Below are positions 9,739 to 18,709 of a stretch of 64,000 nt of DNA, in pieces. Numbering within the stretch: position 1 is the stretch's first letter; the number at the start of each line of letters is the position of its first letter. Source of the stretch: Coemansia sp. RSA 487 (lineage: Eukaryota; Kickxellomycota; Kickxellomycetes; Kickxellales; Kickxellaceae); NCBI GenBank assembly GCA_027577595.1, contig JANBRJ010000014.1:186001-250000 (forward strand). Direction: 5' to 3'. The position numbers and the translations under genes were made by a program. The notes under the pieces are model-generated. The model saw only the letters and a program-made list of their open reading frames with translations. It was not told the DNA's origin and ran no database searches.

Positions 9739-10848
9739 TCAGACAGGAACAGCCCAGGGTGACCGAGTCTTTCCGTACTGGATGTCAAGAAGCTCACCCC
9801 TGAGCCTCTTTGTCAGTGGACCAAACACGGCATCAGGGTCTGCTGCATCAACAGGAATAGCATAGTCTGTTCCTTCGTAAAAGGCACTCGATACCGAGCA
9901 TACGACGCATGCAGTGCCAGCGCCAAACGCCTCGAGAACACGGCCCTCGGCAAGGGCCTTGACCACCTCAGGCATGGTGATTTTGCGCTCACTGACCTTG
10001 AACTCACCCCACTTTCTGGCCAGCGCCAGCAGGGAGTCTCTAGTGACTCCGGGAAGAATGATTCCGTCAAGCGGCGCAGTGACAAGCTCCCTTTCGCCCT
10101 GGCTGTTGGTCCAAAAGATAAAGAAATTCATCGTACCAACCTCCGTCACATAGTGATCGTCGCCTAGCAGCCACAGGATCTGGTCATATCCCATCTTGAC
10201 TACATCCATGGCCGGACGCAGAGCAGGCGCATAGTTCCCACCCAGCTTGTAGTTGCCGACACCACCGGGCCATGCGCGGGCTTCCTTCGAGTTGGCACAT
10301 AGTTTGACGGTGCGCGGGAAATAGGGGCCAACAGGCGATAAGTAGACATACAGAAGCGCTTCTCTTGAGTACTTGAGATTGAGGTTAGGCTCGGTGCCAA
10401 TAAAGTTGGGCCGTACGTACAACGAGTATCCGTATTCGTCAGGAACGAACCGCTGGTCCACCTTGATCAGCTCCTTGATGCACTGGAGGAATTGGGCTTG
10501 GTCAAACTTGGGCAACATGATGCGCTGCGATGATGTGGCCAAACGCTGCATGTTCTTCTCTGGACGGAACAGGTTAACTGTGCCGTCGGGTGCCCGAAAG
10601 GCCTTCATTCCCTCGAATGTCTCGACAGAGTAGTTGAGCACGAATGCTGCTGGGTCGATTTGAAGCGGTCCGTATGGTTTGATCTCTGGCGCCTCCCATC
10701 CACTATCCTCCGTGTACCGGATGCACAGCATATGGTCCGTAAAGTTCTTACCAAAGTCCAGTTGCTCCAAGTCGTACGCCTCCTTGGGCGTTTTAGTCAA
10801 CGTGGTCGTTAGCTTTGATGCGTCGATATCTGGAAGTGTTGCTGACAT
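9739..10848 (-). CDS. BAT2: Branched-chain amino acid aminotransferase, copy 2
   Basis: Full-length 369-residue paralogue of the BCAT at 5755-6864, with the same catalytic Lys201 and the same cytosolic-type N-terminus. The last 154 residues, and at least 462 bp up from the stop, are identical to copy 1. The ten amino acid differences cluster at residues 30-31, 145-168 and 209-216. They include Met30-Tyr31 to Leu-Asp, Asp160 to Tyr and Ala168 to Val. Flanks are much less alike: about a dozen bases beyond the stop, and scattered blocks upstream. This suggests an older tandem duplication with coding sequences homogenised by gene conversion. Both copies look functional. Confidence 0.95.
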   Translation of the reverse strand: MSATLPDIDASKLTTTLTKTPKEAYDLEQLDFGKNFTDHMLCIRYTEDSGWEAPEIKPYGPLQIDPAAFVLNYSVETFEGMKAFRAPDGTVNLFRPEKNMQRLATSSQRIMLPKFDQAQFLQCIKELIKVDQRFVPDEYGYSLYVRPNFIGTEPNLNLKYSREALLYVYLSPVGPYFPRTVKLCANSKEARAWPGGVGNYKLGGNYAPALRPAMDVVKMGYDQILWLLGDDHYVTEVGTMNFFIFWTNSQGERELVTAPLDGIILPGVTRDSLLALARKWGEFKVSERKITMPEVVKALAEGRVLEAFGAGTACVVCSVSSAFYEGTDYAIPVDAADPDAVFGPLTKRLRGELLDIQYGKTRSPWAVPV

Positions 10849-11045
10849 TTTCTGTTTTGTTTGTTAAAAAAAAAGTTGAATAAAAAAGAGGAAAATCAAA
10901 AGAATGGAAAGTGGAAAACTAAAGGATTGTAAACAGAAAAGGGTTCGTTCGGTTTTAAGTTTTTTCCGAAAACGACAAACAAAATGAATCATTAAACTAC
11001 CTCCACATGCAAGAGTGTGGTGACGTTCCTCCAATCGTTCCGATG
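10849..11045 (-). promoter_or_regulatory. Promoter of BCAT copy 2
   Basis: Carries the same ordered blocks as the copy 1 upstream region: the TTTTGTTTGTT leader, the CGAAAACGACAAACAA core near 10967-10982 and the CATGCAAGAGTGTGGTGAC block at 11006-11025. The sequence between the blocks has diverged. The next 300 bp, to the CYSTM gene stop at 11348, hold nothing recognisable. Confidence 0.45.
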
Positions 11046-11347
11046 ATCCAATTGGTTTCTGGATGCAAAAACGATCAGATCAATGCAAACAAAATCCGAA
11101 TTGAAGTGATGGAAGTGTCTGGCGTGTTCTGATCATCTGAGGTGAAGGTTCTGCTACGATTGCAGCACAGCTTGGAACCACCAAACTTGGAATACGATTA
11201 CTTATGTATTGATTGAAAATAGGCAAATGAAAAAGAAACAAGTAGCAAAAACTAAATACGTTTTTTCATGGCATTTGCGAACAGCCAAGGAGGAGGCGAC
11301 GGGACCTCTCTAACAAGTGGTCCTCCAAATCTGCAAAAATCATATCC

Positions 11348-11602
11348 TCAGCAGCACATCTCGTACAGCCACGTACACATAAATATAGCCGACAGACAGT
11401 TCAGCGCATCATGGCATTTGGGTCCGCAAAAGCCTCCACCGCCCTGTGGCTGCTGTTGGGTAACGATCACCTGCTGTGGTGGTGGATAGTAGCTCCCTTG
11501 CTGTGGTGGTGGATAGTAGCCTCCTTGCTGTGGTGGATAGTAGCCTCCTTGCTGTTGTTGATAGTAGCCTCCTTGCTGTTGTGGTGGTGGTCCGTAGCTC
11601 AT
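11348..11602 (-). CDS. CYSTM-type cysteine-rich tail-anchored microprotein
   Basis: Protein of 84 residues. Residues 1-55 are Gly/Tyr/Pro/Gln repeats of the GGYYPPPQQ type. Residues 56-84 form a short hydrophobic segment packed with cysteines (Cys59, 63, 69, 76, 83, 84), matching the CYSTM module of eukaryotic stress-linked small proteins. Known family members sit at the plasma membrane through this C-terminal helix and are often induced by stress or metals; that role here is inferred. The start is the ATG at 11602. The product may be palmitoylated at the terminal Cys-Cys, which is a guess. Length and layout fit the family. Confidence 0.85.
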   Translation of the reverse strand: MSYGPPPQQQGGYYQQQQGGYYPPQQGGYYPPPQQGSYYPPPQQVIVTQQQPQGGGGFCGPKCHDALNCLSAIFMCTWLYEMCC

Positions 11603-12600
11603 GTTTTTAGGTTTGGCTCAGGTTTTTCAAGCGTAGCAGTACCAGGAGTTATGCGGGTCGTTAGATAATGCAGAAACCGGATAGTAAAAATATAAAGTGA
11701 TGGGAAGAATAGAAAAAGAAAAAAGTTTGAAAAGTCGATGCAGCAGAGACAAAAAGCCTTTCACAACAACCCACTAAGGCTTTGCCTCCGAGCTTTTTCC
11801 TGCCTTTGTGGAACAACAATCTATTAGTTTCAAGGCGGAAAAAAAAGCTTTTTCCAACAAACATCTGAAATTTGGGGGAAGTGGGGCCAACTTTCTAAAG
11901 CTGCTTCAATTCCGTTTGTGGATATATGAGAACGAGTTAAAAACAATTTGCTTTTCTCCCTGCTTATTAAATCTATTGGACCTGCGACTAACATGAGGAA
12001 ATTATTCCTTACCATTACTTTGGATTACAACACATATGGTCCACTCTGTTTACTTTTGGCATCTTTTGAAGCTGGTTAGAACAAATGTGCCGAAAATGAT
12101 ACATTACTCACTTCCATTGCTACACTAAACTCGCTTAGACTCAGCATCGCACATATAGCACTGCCATACCAACTCAACGCATAATGATAAAGCGAGGTAA
12201 ATTGATGTAGCGGCATATAAGAAACACGCTCTAAAAATATATGCCCGCTATTTTTGTCATTGCCTCCATAAATAAGGTAAAGTTTTGCGCAATGTGACAA
12301 AGTTAAAAGGGGAAAAAGAAATTTGTCTTTTTGCTTTGTGATCTTTTTTTGTACCATTAAAGATAGACTGGCAGAGGGGAAAGCGTGAGCAACGAAATGT
12401 CAAAGCAGAAAAAAAGTAAAAAAACGTGTCATGGATATTTCATAGACCGCATTGCTATATTCGCAGACGCTATATCTCTTAGTTCACATTTTTAATTCAT
12501 ATTCTACTTTTTTTCCTTGCGACTCGAACAGTGACAATTTTTTTTACCTATCCAGTCTTGTAAACAATAATATACGATATATTCGAAAACGCTAGATACC
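11603..12600. other. Divergent intergenic region, CYSTM / DUF4112-like gene 1
   Basis: About 1 kb of AT-rich sequence between a leftward and a rightward gene, so it holds both promoters. Several T-rich tracts lie just upstream of the DUF4112-like start. No coding sequence or RNA gene was recognised. Confidence 0.4.
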
Positions 12601-13431
12601 ATGGACATGTACTACAACGGAAGAGGAGGCATGGGAAATGCGCTGCACCGCCGCGCAATGATGCCGGATGAAGTTACAGATTTTAAGGAGCTGCAGAGGA
12701 TGGCATACACGTACGACAACTACACGCTGCCGCTCTTCCAGCCGCTGTATGCGCTTGCACCAAATGCCACCAAGCTAGCGCAGATACAGTGCATCCCGGT
12801 ACTTGGCAACCTGTATATCCTTATGTTGCACATTCGGTTTATTGCACGCGCAAACAACTTTAGCTGCCTGAACGGCTCGACAACCATTCGTATGGTCTTT
12901 ATAACGCTGATAATGCTGCTAGTTGGGTTCATTCCGTTTGTTAACGTGTGGGCCACATACAGAATGCAACCGCTTCACTCGTGCTGGCGCCTGTTTAGCA
13001 ACGACATACTTTCCAAGGGACTGTACCTAGGCGTGTCGGAAGCCGGAATGAGGACAGAGTTCACCACACTGGACAACCAGATGCGGCCGATGAGCCATAT
13101 GGCAGCTGACTCATTCAGAGACGAGTTCTCGCAAGGTACGGCGTCTTCTGCCACGCTCAATGGCGCCCCGACGCTTCTAAAGCTATCAGATAAAGAGCTG
13201 GACGACGAGTACATGCAGACAAACAGGGGAAAGAACGGACACAGCTCTTTCTGCCCCATTCCTGGCCGCGACACTATGGCTGCTACAGAGAGCCGCGATG
13301 TTGAAGATAGCGACGAGAAGAGGCGGTCCTTTGAGAGCCTCCGTGTTTCGAAGATGCCCGAAGAGGCCGATTTTTTGAAAAAGAAGTACTCTGTTAGGAA
13401 ATCGGCTCTTGACAACTACCCTCTGATTTAG
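12601..13431 (+). CDS. DUF4112-like membrane protein, paralogue 1
   Basis: Protein of 276 residues and first of three same-strand neighbours of one family. Residues about 60-135 hold two hydrophobic helices separated by a short basic loop. The first begins CIPVLGNLYILML; the second ends VGFIPFVNVW. Proline-Gly/Asn turns at matching places in two helices are the hallmark of DUF4112 domains (I-P-x-x-G-D/N ... V-G-x-I-P). Residues 150-276 are polar and probably cytosolic. Start ATG at 12601 has A at -3. Function is unknown for the family; location in a membrane is predicted. Distance to the next family member is 552 bp. Assignment rests on pattern similarity. Confidence 0.7.
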   Translation: MDMYYNGRGGMGNALHRRAMMPDEVTDFKELQRMAYTYDNYTLPLFQPLYALAPNATKLAQIQCIPVLGNLYILMLHIRFIARANNFSCLNGSTTIRMVFITLIMLLVGFIPFVNVWATYRMQPLHSCWRLFSNDILSKGLYLGVSEAGMRTEFTTLDNQMRPMSHMAADSFRDEFSQGTASSATLNGAPTLLKLSDKELDDEYMQTNRGKNGHSSFCPIPGRDTMAATESRDVEDSDEKRRSFESLRVSKMPEEADFLKKKYSVRKSALDNYPLI

Positions 13432-13983
13432 TGGATTTTTTCTTCTTTCTTTTACTATCCTTCATCTCTTGAAATAGGAGAGTCATATTTTCTTCGCTTA
13501 CAACCAACAAGAAACTCTGTAAAAAAAAAAGTAAAAAAACGGGTGTCACTGTCATTTCCTTTTTGACCTTTCAGAAAAGAAAAAAGTAGAGTTGGTCTCT
13601 GTATAAAGACACAATAGACAAATAAAGCGATGTAGTGTGTGATAAACACATGTTTACAAAATACTGGTCACGCACATATTTGACATTTTTCTTTGTTCAT
13701 CTCGCTGAATATAGCTGTCTTTCGACATAAAGGACCGGCTGCTAGTGACTTTTCATCCTTTGTTATCCAAAAATAAACCTGCTAGCGTATTTGCTTTAAA
13801 CTATTTAAGCAGATGAAGAAAATAAGGTTTCACCTTCTCTTGGGTCTTATTCAAGCAAATATTTGGTTCATTCATTTTTTAATTATTCTTAAGCTTTTGA
13901 TTGACAAGAAAGTGGTTCATTTTCACTCTCTTGTCTATTTCATATATCAGTTACTCCTTTACTTCATTCCCAATAGCACACAA
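13432..13983. other. Intergenic/5' leader between DUF4112-like genes 1 and 2
   Basis: About 550 bp, T-rich. An ATG at 13813 is in frame with gene 2 and would add 57 residues, mostly hydrophobic and coded by AT-rich leader-like sequence. I treat it as untranslated because paralogues 1 and 3 have 40-60 residues before the first helix, as does the 13984 start. If it were used, the protein would gain an N-terminal hydrophobic stretch. Confidence 0.4.
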
Positions 13984-15006
13984 ATGGGTATCCATCGCTC
14001 AAGAAGTGGCAGGACATACGTGTACAAGCATTTGTCTGAGGAGCAGGCATTGCGACTCAAGGATATCCGTGAGACTGCCAACGATATGGACAAGTCATAC
14101 ACAGGATACTTCCTTCTGACACGCAGCGAATACTGCATGCTGTTGCCAGTTCTTAACCCAATGGTGATAGCCTGGAACACACGCGCATACAGACAAATGT
14201 GCCGGTCAGTCAATGTATCAAAGGAGACCAAACGGATAATGAAGCAAAATCTGCTGCTGAGCTCGCTTGTCGGATTTCTGCCCATCGCCAACATTGCCTT
14301 TAACCGCAAGTTCAAGTGCACTTCCCGTAATCTCGAAATTCTCGAGGCGCAGATGCAAGACGACGAGTTTGAATACGAGGAGGAGCAGCAGCAGCAGGCA
14401 GAAAGTGCTGAGCAGAACAAGGAGTATGGCGACAATTCTCAGCCAGAGAAACGCACAAAGCATGGTCGAGTAACTAGAAGGGCCAGACTTAACGCACGGG
14501 AAAGGCTCGAGGATACTCCGCTGCCTCCGTCGGCCAAACGAATGTTCAACAAGTGTCCGCGCTTTATCCGAAACGCAGAGTTCCCGCACATTGCATACAC
14601 GTCTGCATCCGACCAGTCAGCATCTAACAGAGACTCGGTTGCTACGGTCTACTACAGTCCACGCACATCTTTAGATTTAGAGGGCTTTGAGGACCTGGAG
14701 CTTCTTTCTCATCTGTTAGGCAATGGTTCTTCGCTAAACGGTTCGTTTACATCCAGGAGCAGCGGCTCGGATGTCACACTTGCGGAACAGCATTCCACTT
14801 CAAAGAATAAGCTATCAATGTCATTTGCTAGAGTCATGAAAGAGCTAATCGCCAAGAAAAACTCAAAGCTAAACGAAGAAGTTGACGATCCAAGTGATCA
14901 GAAACCATCGGCATCATTTGCTAGAGTCATGAGAGAGCTAACTGCCAAGAAAGGCTCAAAGATGCCTTTGGCCACCGCAACCACATTAAAACCAATATCT
15001 GTCTAA
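13984..15006 (+). CDS. DUF4112-like membrane protein, paralogue 2
   Basis: The 340-residue protein begins MGIHRSRSGRTYVYKHL. The two-helix core is at about residues 50-115 (MLLPVLNPMVIAW ... LSSLVGFLPIANIAF), followed by FNRKFKCTSRNLEILE. That last segment recalls the Asn/Arg-rich end of DUF4112 domains more clearly than in the two neighbours. The tail is long, charged and disordered. Near the C-terminus a 16-residue block, SFARVMKELIAKKNSK, recurs 31 codons later as SFARVMRELTAKKGSK; the DNA copies are 14821-14868 and 14914-14961, differing at 5 of 48 bases. Paralogue 3 has a related SVFARISKLSW stretch, suggesting a short functional motif. The start codon is a choice between ATGs at 13813 and 13984. 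Confidence 0.65.
   Translation: MGIHRSRSGRTYVYKHLSEEQALRLKDIRETANDMDKSYTGYFLLTRSEYCMLLPVLNPMVIAWNTRAYRQMCRSVNVSKETKRIMKQNLLLSSLVGFLPIANIAFNRKFKCTSRNLEILEAQMQDDEFEYEEEQQQQAESAEQNKEYGDNSQPEKRTKHGRVTRRARLNARERLEDTPLPPSAKRMFNKCPRFIRNAEFPHIAYTSASDQSASNRDSVATVYYSPRTSLDLEGFEDLELLSHLLGNGSSLNGSFTSRSSGSDVTLAEQHSTSKNKLSMSFARVMKELIAKKNSKLNEEVDDPSDQKPSASFARVMRELTAKKGSKMPLATATTLKPISV
14821..14961 (+). repeat. Two-copy 48-bp intragenic repeat
   Basis: Two 48-bp units (14821-14868 and 14914-14961), period 93 bp, five mismatches, inside the 3' part of DUF4112-like gene 2. Both are read in the same frame as a basic amphipathic-looking segment. Confidence 0.8.
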
Positions 15007-15811
15007 TAGCAAACTCCATTTATTTTATTATTTTTATTGTATAATTTAGCATGTGTATTTACTTTATACCAAGCGTCTATGATGAACCAATTGATAGCGC
15101 AATTTCCGTAGCTATTCAATGCTACATCTTTTTTTCAGTTTCGAATGCCAAGGCTTACAAAGTTGTCCACTTCAAGCCGAATATGGAAAACAAGGTAGAG
15201 TTCTAGAAAATTGGTAGAGCTAGATAGATTGCAACGGAGATGGTAGAAAAGGCGTTCTATTCAGGATAATAACTGATTGAATCGCTTTATCTCCTTTGAC
15301 ATTAAGAAACACGCTTCTTTCATAAAAAAAAAAAGCTGGAGAAGGGAAAGGATATAAAGACATGAGGAAGCTGTCGACGAATGTATAAAGAATTTATAAT
15401 GCAACAAAAAGCACATTGAACCAGAAAGAACGCACCAAAAGAAATGTGCATTATCCGATACTGCTATAAAGTCGTATAAAATTTTCTTTATACATTGCTT
15501 GCTCTTTTTATATAATAGATATGTGAAAGACAAAAATAGCAAAAAAAAAGCCCGCATGTTGCTGTGAGCTTTCTCGCTCGCTTTACTACACTATGCTATC
15601 GTATTTATATATTTTCTAGCCCATTAAAACCAGACATATCACAAGCCCAAGCCCCGTGTATTTTCTCTCTTTCCTCTTCGAAGCCGTTAAATAAAAGTAT
15701 TACTGTGCTAAACATCTCATATTATCATTCTTACACCTACATTTGCATTTCATTCAACATATTCTTGCATTTGCATTCATTCACCGCATCCATATTAATA
15801 TATCCTCCGCA
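15007..15811. other. Intergenic region between DUF4112-like genes 2 and 3
   Basis: About 800 bp, strongly AT-rich, with an A run near 15325. It ends in a C/T-rich leader just before the gene 3 ATG. Nothing coding was recognised. Confidence 0.4.
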
Positions 15812-16972
15812 ATGAGCATCACTCAGACACGCAGCCTTGAGGCGCTAGTTGATGATGCTGCAAAGTATGACCGCAACAACTACTACAAAAGGGTTCCATT
15901 AGCACTGCATCCGCTGTGGCAGCTGGTTCCGATAGTCGGCAACGTCATTGTGTTTGTGCAAACCTGTAAATTTATCCGTCAGGTCAATGCGCACGTGCAC
16001 GTGCCTTATCGCGAGAGAACTGAGACGTGGATCTCAATCATCATTATGCTTATCATCGGAATGGTGCCCATTCTTGGTCTTGTTTTAACCATGTACTGCA
16101 CCAACTGTAGCGACTATCTGGCTATTGCTGTCCATTACATGAACAGCAGCCGTGGTGGCTCGCATAATGCTTCAGTGACCAGCTTGGTTGTGAAGAAGAA
16201 CTCCCAGAAGAAGGACAAGATAACCAATCCGGGCAACCTGGAACAGGGTATTTACGAAACTACTGTTGCTACTTATTCTGACGAAAGTTTGGTGATTGTG
16301 TCTCATGCTGATGCCAAACCTCCCTCGGCCACAGAGAGCAGCCCACAGGCAGCTCAGGATACGACTGCTGCCGCAGCCAAAGCTGCTACCACTCCAAAAA
16401 CCTTAAAGAGAGACGTCAAGCGTAGCAAGTCCGCGGACAGTAAGAAAACCCCTGCCAATGTTAAGGAGTCGGATGCCACCCAGCGCACGCCCTCTGTGTT
16501 CGCACGTATCAGCAAGCTCAGCTGGATGGAAGACATCATGGCGCTTTCGCCAACCGACAATACGCGCGCATCGTTCTCAAATCTTGCGCTGGCCGGTAGC
16601 ACAGGACAGCAGCCACACTATGCCAACATCCACGAACTGGCCACCCGCAACAGCCGTCTGGATCTTGGACTCCCGACTTCGTCGTCGCTCCAGAACTTGC
16701 CCTCCTATTTTAATACCAAAAGAGGCGCAACTTCAAATGTCGATCTAAAGGCAATGATGAGTACTCGTAGGATGACTCGCTCCCTGCATATTGGCAACGA
16801 TGTTCTGGATAAAAGCGAAGAGTCCACAGTCAGTGGTGACAAGCTGCTCAAGCGCCCCGATTACTCGCGCCTTGAGTCTCGTGGAAGCAACACGGACAAG
16901 AGGAGCAGCAGTTTGTTTGGCCTGGCTCCCAGTCCTCAACAACCCGCTACTGCCACTGCTGTTGCTGAGTAA
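15812..16972 (+). CDS. DUF4112-like membrane protein, paralogue 3
   Basis: The 386-residue protein starts at ATG 15812 (G at -3). The frame continues upstream but has no ATG there. Residues about 35-110 carry the paired helices (QLVPIVGNVIVFVQTCKFI and IIIMLIIGMVPILGLVL), the closest of the three to the canonical proline-glycine DUF4112 pattern. Residues 120-386 form a long Ser/Thr/Ala-rich tail with basic patches. It includes SVFARISKLSWMEDIM, similar to the repeated SFARVM block of paralogue 2. Predicted to be an integral membrane protein with a cytosolic tail rich in possible phosphosites. Together with the two preceding genes it forms a tandem family, probably from local duplication, now very divergent outside the helices. 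Confidence 0.7.
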   Translation: MSITQTRSLEALVDDAAKYDRNNYYKRVPLALHPLWQLVPIVGNVIVFVQTCKFIRQVNAHVHVPYRERTETWISIIIMLIIGMVPILGLVLTMYCTNCSDYLAIAVHYMNSSRGGSHNASVTSLVVKKNSQKKDKITNPGNLEQGIYETTVATYSDESLVIVSHADAKPPSATESSPQAAQDTTAAAAKAATTPKTLKRDVKRSKSADSKKTPANVKESDATQRTPSVFARISKLSWMEDIMALSPTDNTRASFSNLALAGSTGQQPHYANIHELATRNSRLDLGLPTSSSLQNLPSYFNTKRGATSNVDLKAMMSTRRMTRSLHIGNDVLDKSEESTVSGDKLLKRPDYSRLESRGSNTDKRSSSLFGLAPSPQQPATATAVAE

Positions 16973-17546
16973 ATAAAACAATGTCAATAACTATCAAAAA
17001 CAGTTCTCTCTGCCGCTATTGTTCAAGTTAGCTTTTTTTTTTGCTTGCGTATATTTTGGAGAAATCCAAACACTGTAAGTAGTATATTGTACTTTTTTAT
17101 TTATTCGTTCGCTGTTCATGTCCTCGTCGCGTTTCAATATTACTTAGTTTATATTACATTTTTCACCTAGTCAGCTTTTTTGACAAATAAGATATTTTGT
17201 TTTAGTTTACACAAACGTTACCACAAATTTGGTATGTTTTACATGCGGGGGAGGAATGGTTCGAACGATATTTACTGGCAAGGTATCCGACAGCATGGTC
17301 CTCTGATCTAAATACAACACAAATCCACATGGCCTCCCTTTGAGCTTCAATGTTTAGCGTGGTAGAACATGTATATCAACAGATGATGGCCACAAGAAAC
17401 ACGGCCTTACACATTCCTCTTTTCCTTTTCTTTCTTGCAATCTCAGTCCAACCATATTATCATCGCCATCATTATCATTTTCCACGAAACAAAGCAAGTT
17501 CTCTAGCATTTGCAAACTTGTAGCAACAAGAATAGGCATATCAACG
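16973..17546. other. Intergenic region upstream of the CBM14-like gene
   Basis: About 570 bp. A GGTTCGAAC motif near 17260 resembles a tRNA B box, but no paired stems or CC-containing acceptor end surround it. Nothing else was recognised. Confidence 0.4.
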
Positions 17547-17819
17547 ATGGCAGGATCGTACATCACCTCAACAATGCTGCTACTGACAGTTTTTGTAACA
17601 CTCGTTTTGTCTGTGGTCAGTGCACGAAACAATTTCTGTGTAAAAAATGGAGATGGCAACTTTGTGTTTGCTGGGTCGTGCTCGCAGTTCTTTACATGTG
17701 CCAACGGATTCGGGTGGCTTCAAGAGTGCCCTGGCGACCTTCTCTTCGACTCATCGTTAATGGAATGCGTATGGAATGGGCAGGTCGATTGTGAGGGAAG
17801 ACCTCTCGCCAAGGCCTAA
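17547..17819 (+). CDS. Small secreted protein with a CBM14-like (peritrophin-A) chitin-binding domain
   Basis: Protein of 90 residues. A signal peptide covers about residues 1-26 (hydrophobic run MLLLTVFVTLVLSVVSA). The mature part has six cysteines (Cys31, 45, 51, 61, 74, 82) spaced like the three-disulphide CBM14 fold, with the typical aromatic/Phe-Thr-Cys and Cys-Pro-Gly-x-Leu-x-Phe elements (FFTCANGFGW, ECPGDLLFD). CBM14 domains bind chitin. They are common in arthropods and rarer in fungi; Avr4 of Cladosporium fulvum is the known fungal example and shields hyphal chitin from host chitinase. A similar extracellular role is inferred. No other domain is present. A run of 12 G residues follows the stop at about 17860-17871. 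Confidence 0.75.
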   Translation: MAGSYITSTMLLLTVFVTLVLSVVSARNNFCVKNGDGNFVFAGSCSQFFTCANGFGWLQECPGDLLFDSSLMECVWNGQVDCEGRPLAKA

Positions 17820-17942
17820 ATCCAGCCATAAAGCCATTGATGAACGATTGAAAAAAGTCGGGGGGGGGGGGAGGTTTTCTTTTCTTTATCTTTTTGTTTT
17901 TATTTTCACTCTTTTTCTATAAGATTATTAGACGCTGTTTCA

Positions 17943-18437
17943 ATGAGTACGACAGTTGTTAATCACAGAGGCGGAAATTCTCCAAACATTGCAAGAACCG
18001 TGCTTATATGTCTTGCTCTTTACGGTACATACAAGGTGGTAAGGTTCCTCTGGTCAAAGGACTCGGTGAACAGCTCGCGCAAACCAACACAGCAGCTGCC
18101 TTACAAAAACTGGACCAAGCGTGAGATCTCTGCTTTTGACGGCAAGACCGATCCCAATGGCCCTGTCCTTATTGCTGCCGGAGGAAAGGTCTTTGACGTA
18201 TCGGCCGGACGCGGCTTCTACGGCGCAGGCGGCCCGTACAATGTATTTGCTGGAAGAGATGCCTCGCGGATGCTGGCAACACAGTCATTTGACGAGGGTA
18301 TCACCGAAGAAGAGCTCGACAGTCCTATCGATAGCATTGATGATCTGTCGGATGACGATAAAGACTCCTTGGCATCATATATCGGGCTGTTTTCTGTAAA
18401 ATACCGCTGTGTTGGTGACCTTGTTGAGCCGCAGTGA
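17943..18437 (+). CDS. DAP1: Dap1/PGRMC-type membrane-anchored haem protein
   Basis: Protein of 164 residues. One N-terminal membrane helix (about residues 16-37) precedes a cytochrome b5-like MAPR domain (about 55-160). The signature GFYGAGGPYNVFAGRDASR is at 91-109. Tyr99 matches the axial haem-ligand tyrosine of PGRMC1 (Tyr113), and Tyr93 matches PGRMC1 Tyr107. In yeasts Dap1 binds haem and supports the P450s of sterol synthesis (Erg11, Erg5) at the ER; the same job is inferred here. Length and topology fit the family. The start ATG at 17943 follows a C/T- and A/T-rich leader. Only 123 bp separate it from the CBM14-like stop, so its promoter is short. Confidence 0.9.
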   Translation: MSTTVVNHRGGNSPNIARTVLICLALYGTYKVVRFLWSKDSVNSSRKPTQQLPYKNWTKREISAFDGKTDPNGPVLIAAGGKVFDVSAGRGFYGAGGPYNVFAGRDASRMLATQSFDEGITEEELDSPIDSIDDLSDDDKDSLASYIGLFSVKYRCVGDLVEPQ

Positions 18438-18709
18438 CCCTGCAAAAGAAAAATGACCAGTTTTAGCATACGACATAAAAAAGATCTAGATATTAAACAT
18501 GTAAAGAAAATAGTTAAAATAATTACGCTCACAAATAAATATAAACTTTGAATCCAAACAATACATGGAGGGGGAGAGATGTTGCGTGCTGTGGAGGAGG
18601 AAACAAATACTATATGGAATACTTTTTAGATGTAGAGGCATCTCCTTTGGTCTGGCTGCTCTGTTTGGACCAATAGGCCTTCTTTTTGTTAACAGAAGCG
18701 TCCTTGCGA

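Noticed and set aside
13813-13983. Upstream ATG adding 57 hydrophobic residues to DUF4112-like paralogue 2
   Set aside because: AT-rich leader-like sequence; the shorter form matches the N-terminal length of its paralogues.
17255-17275. GGTTCGAAC resembling a tRNA B box
   Set aside because: No A box, stems or acceptor end at the required distances.
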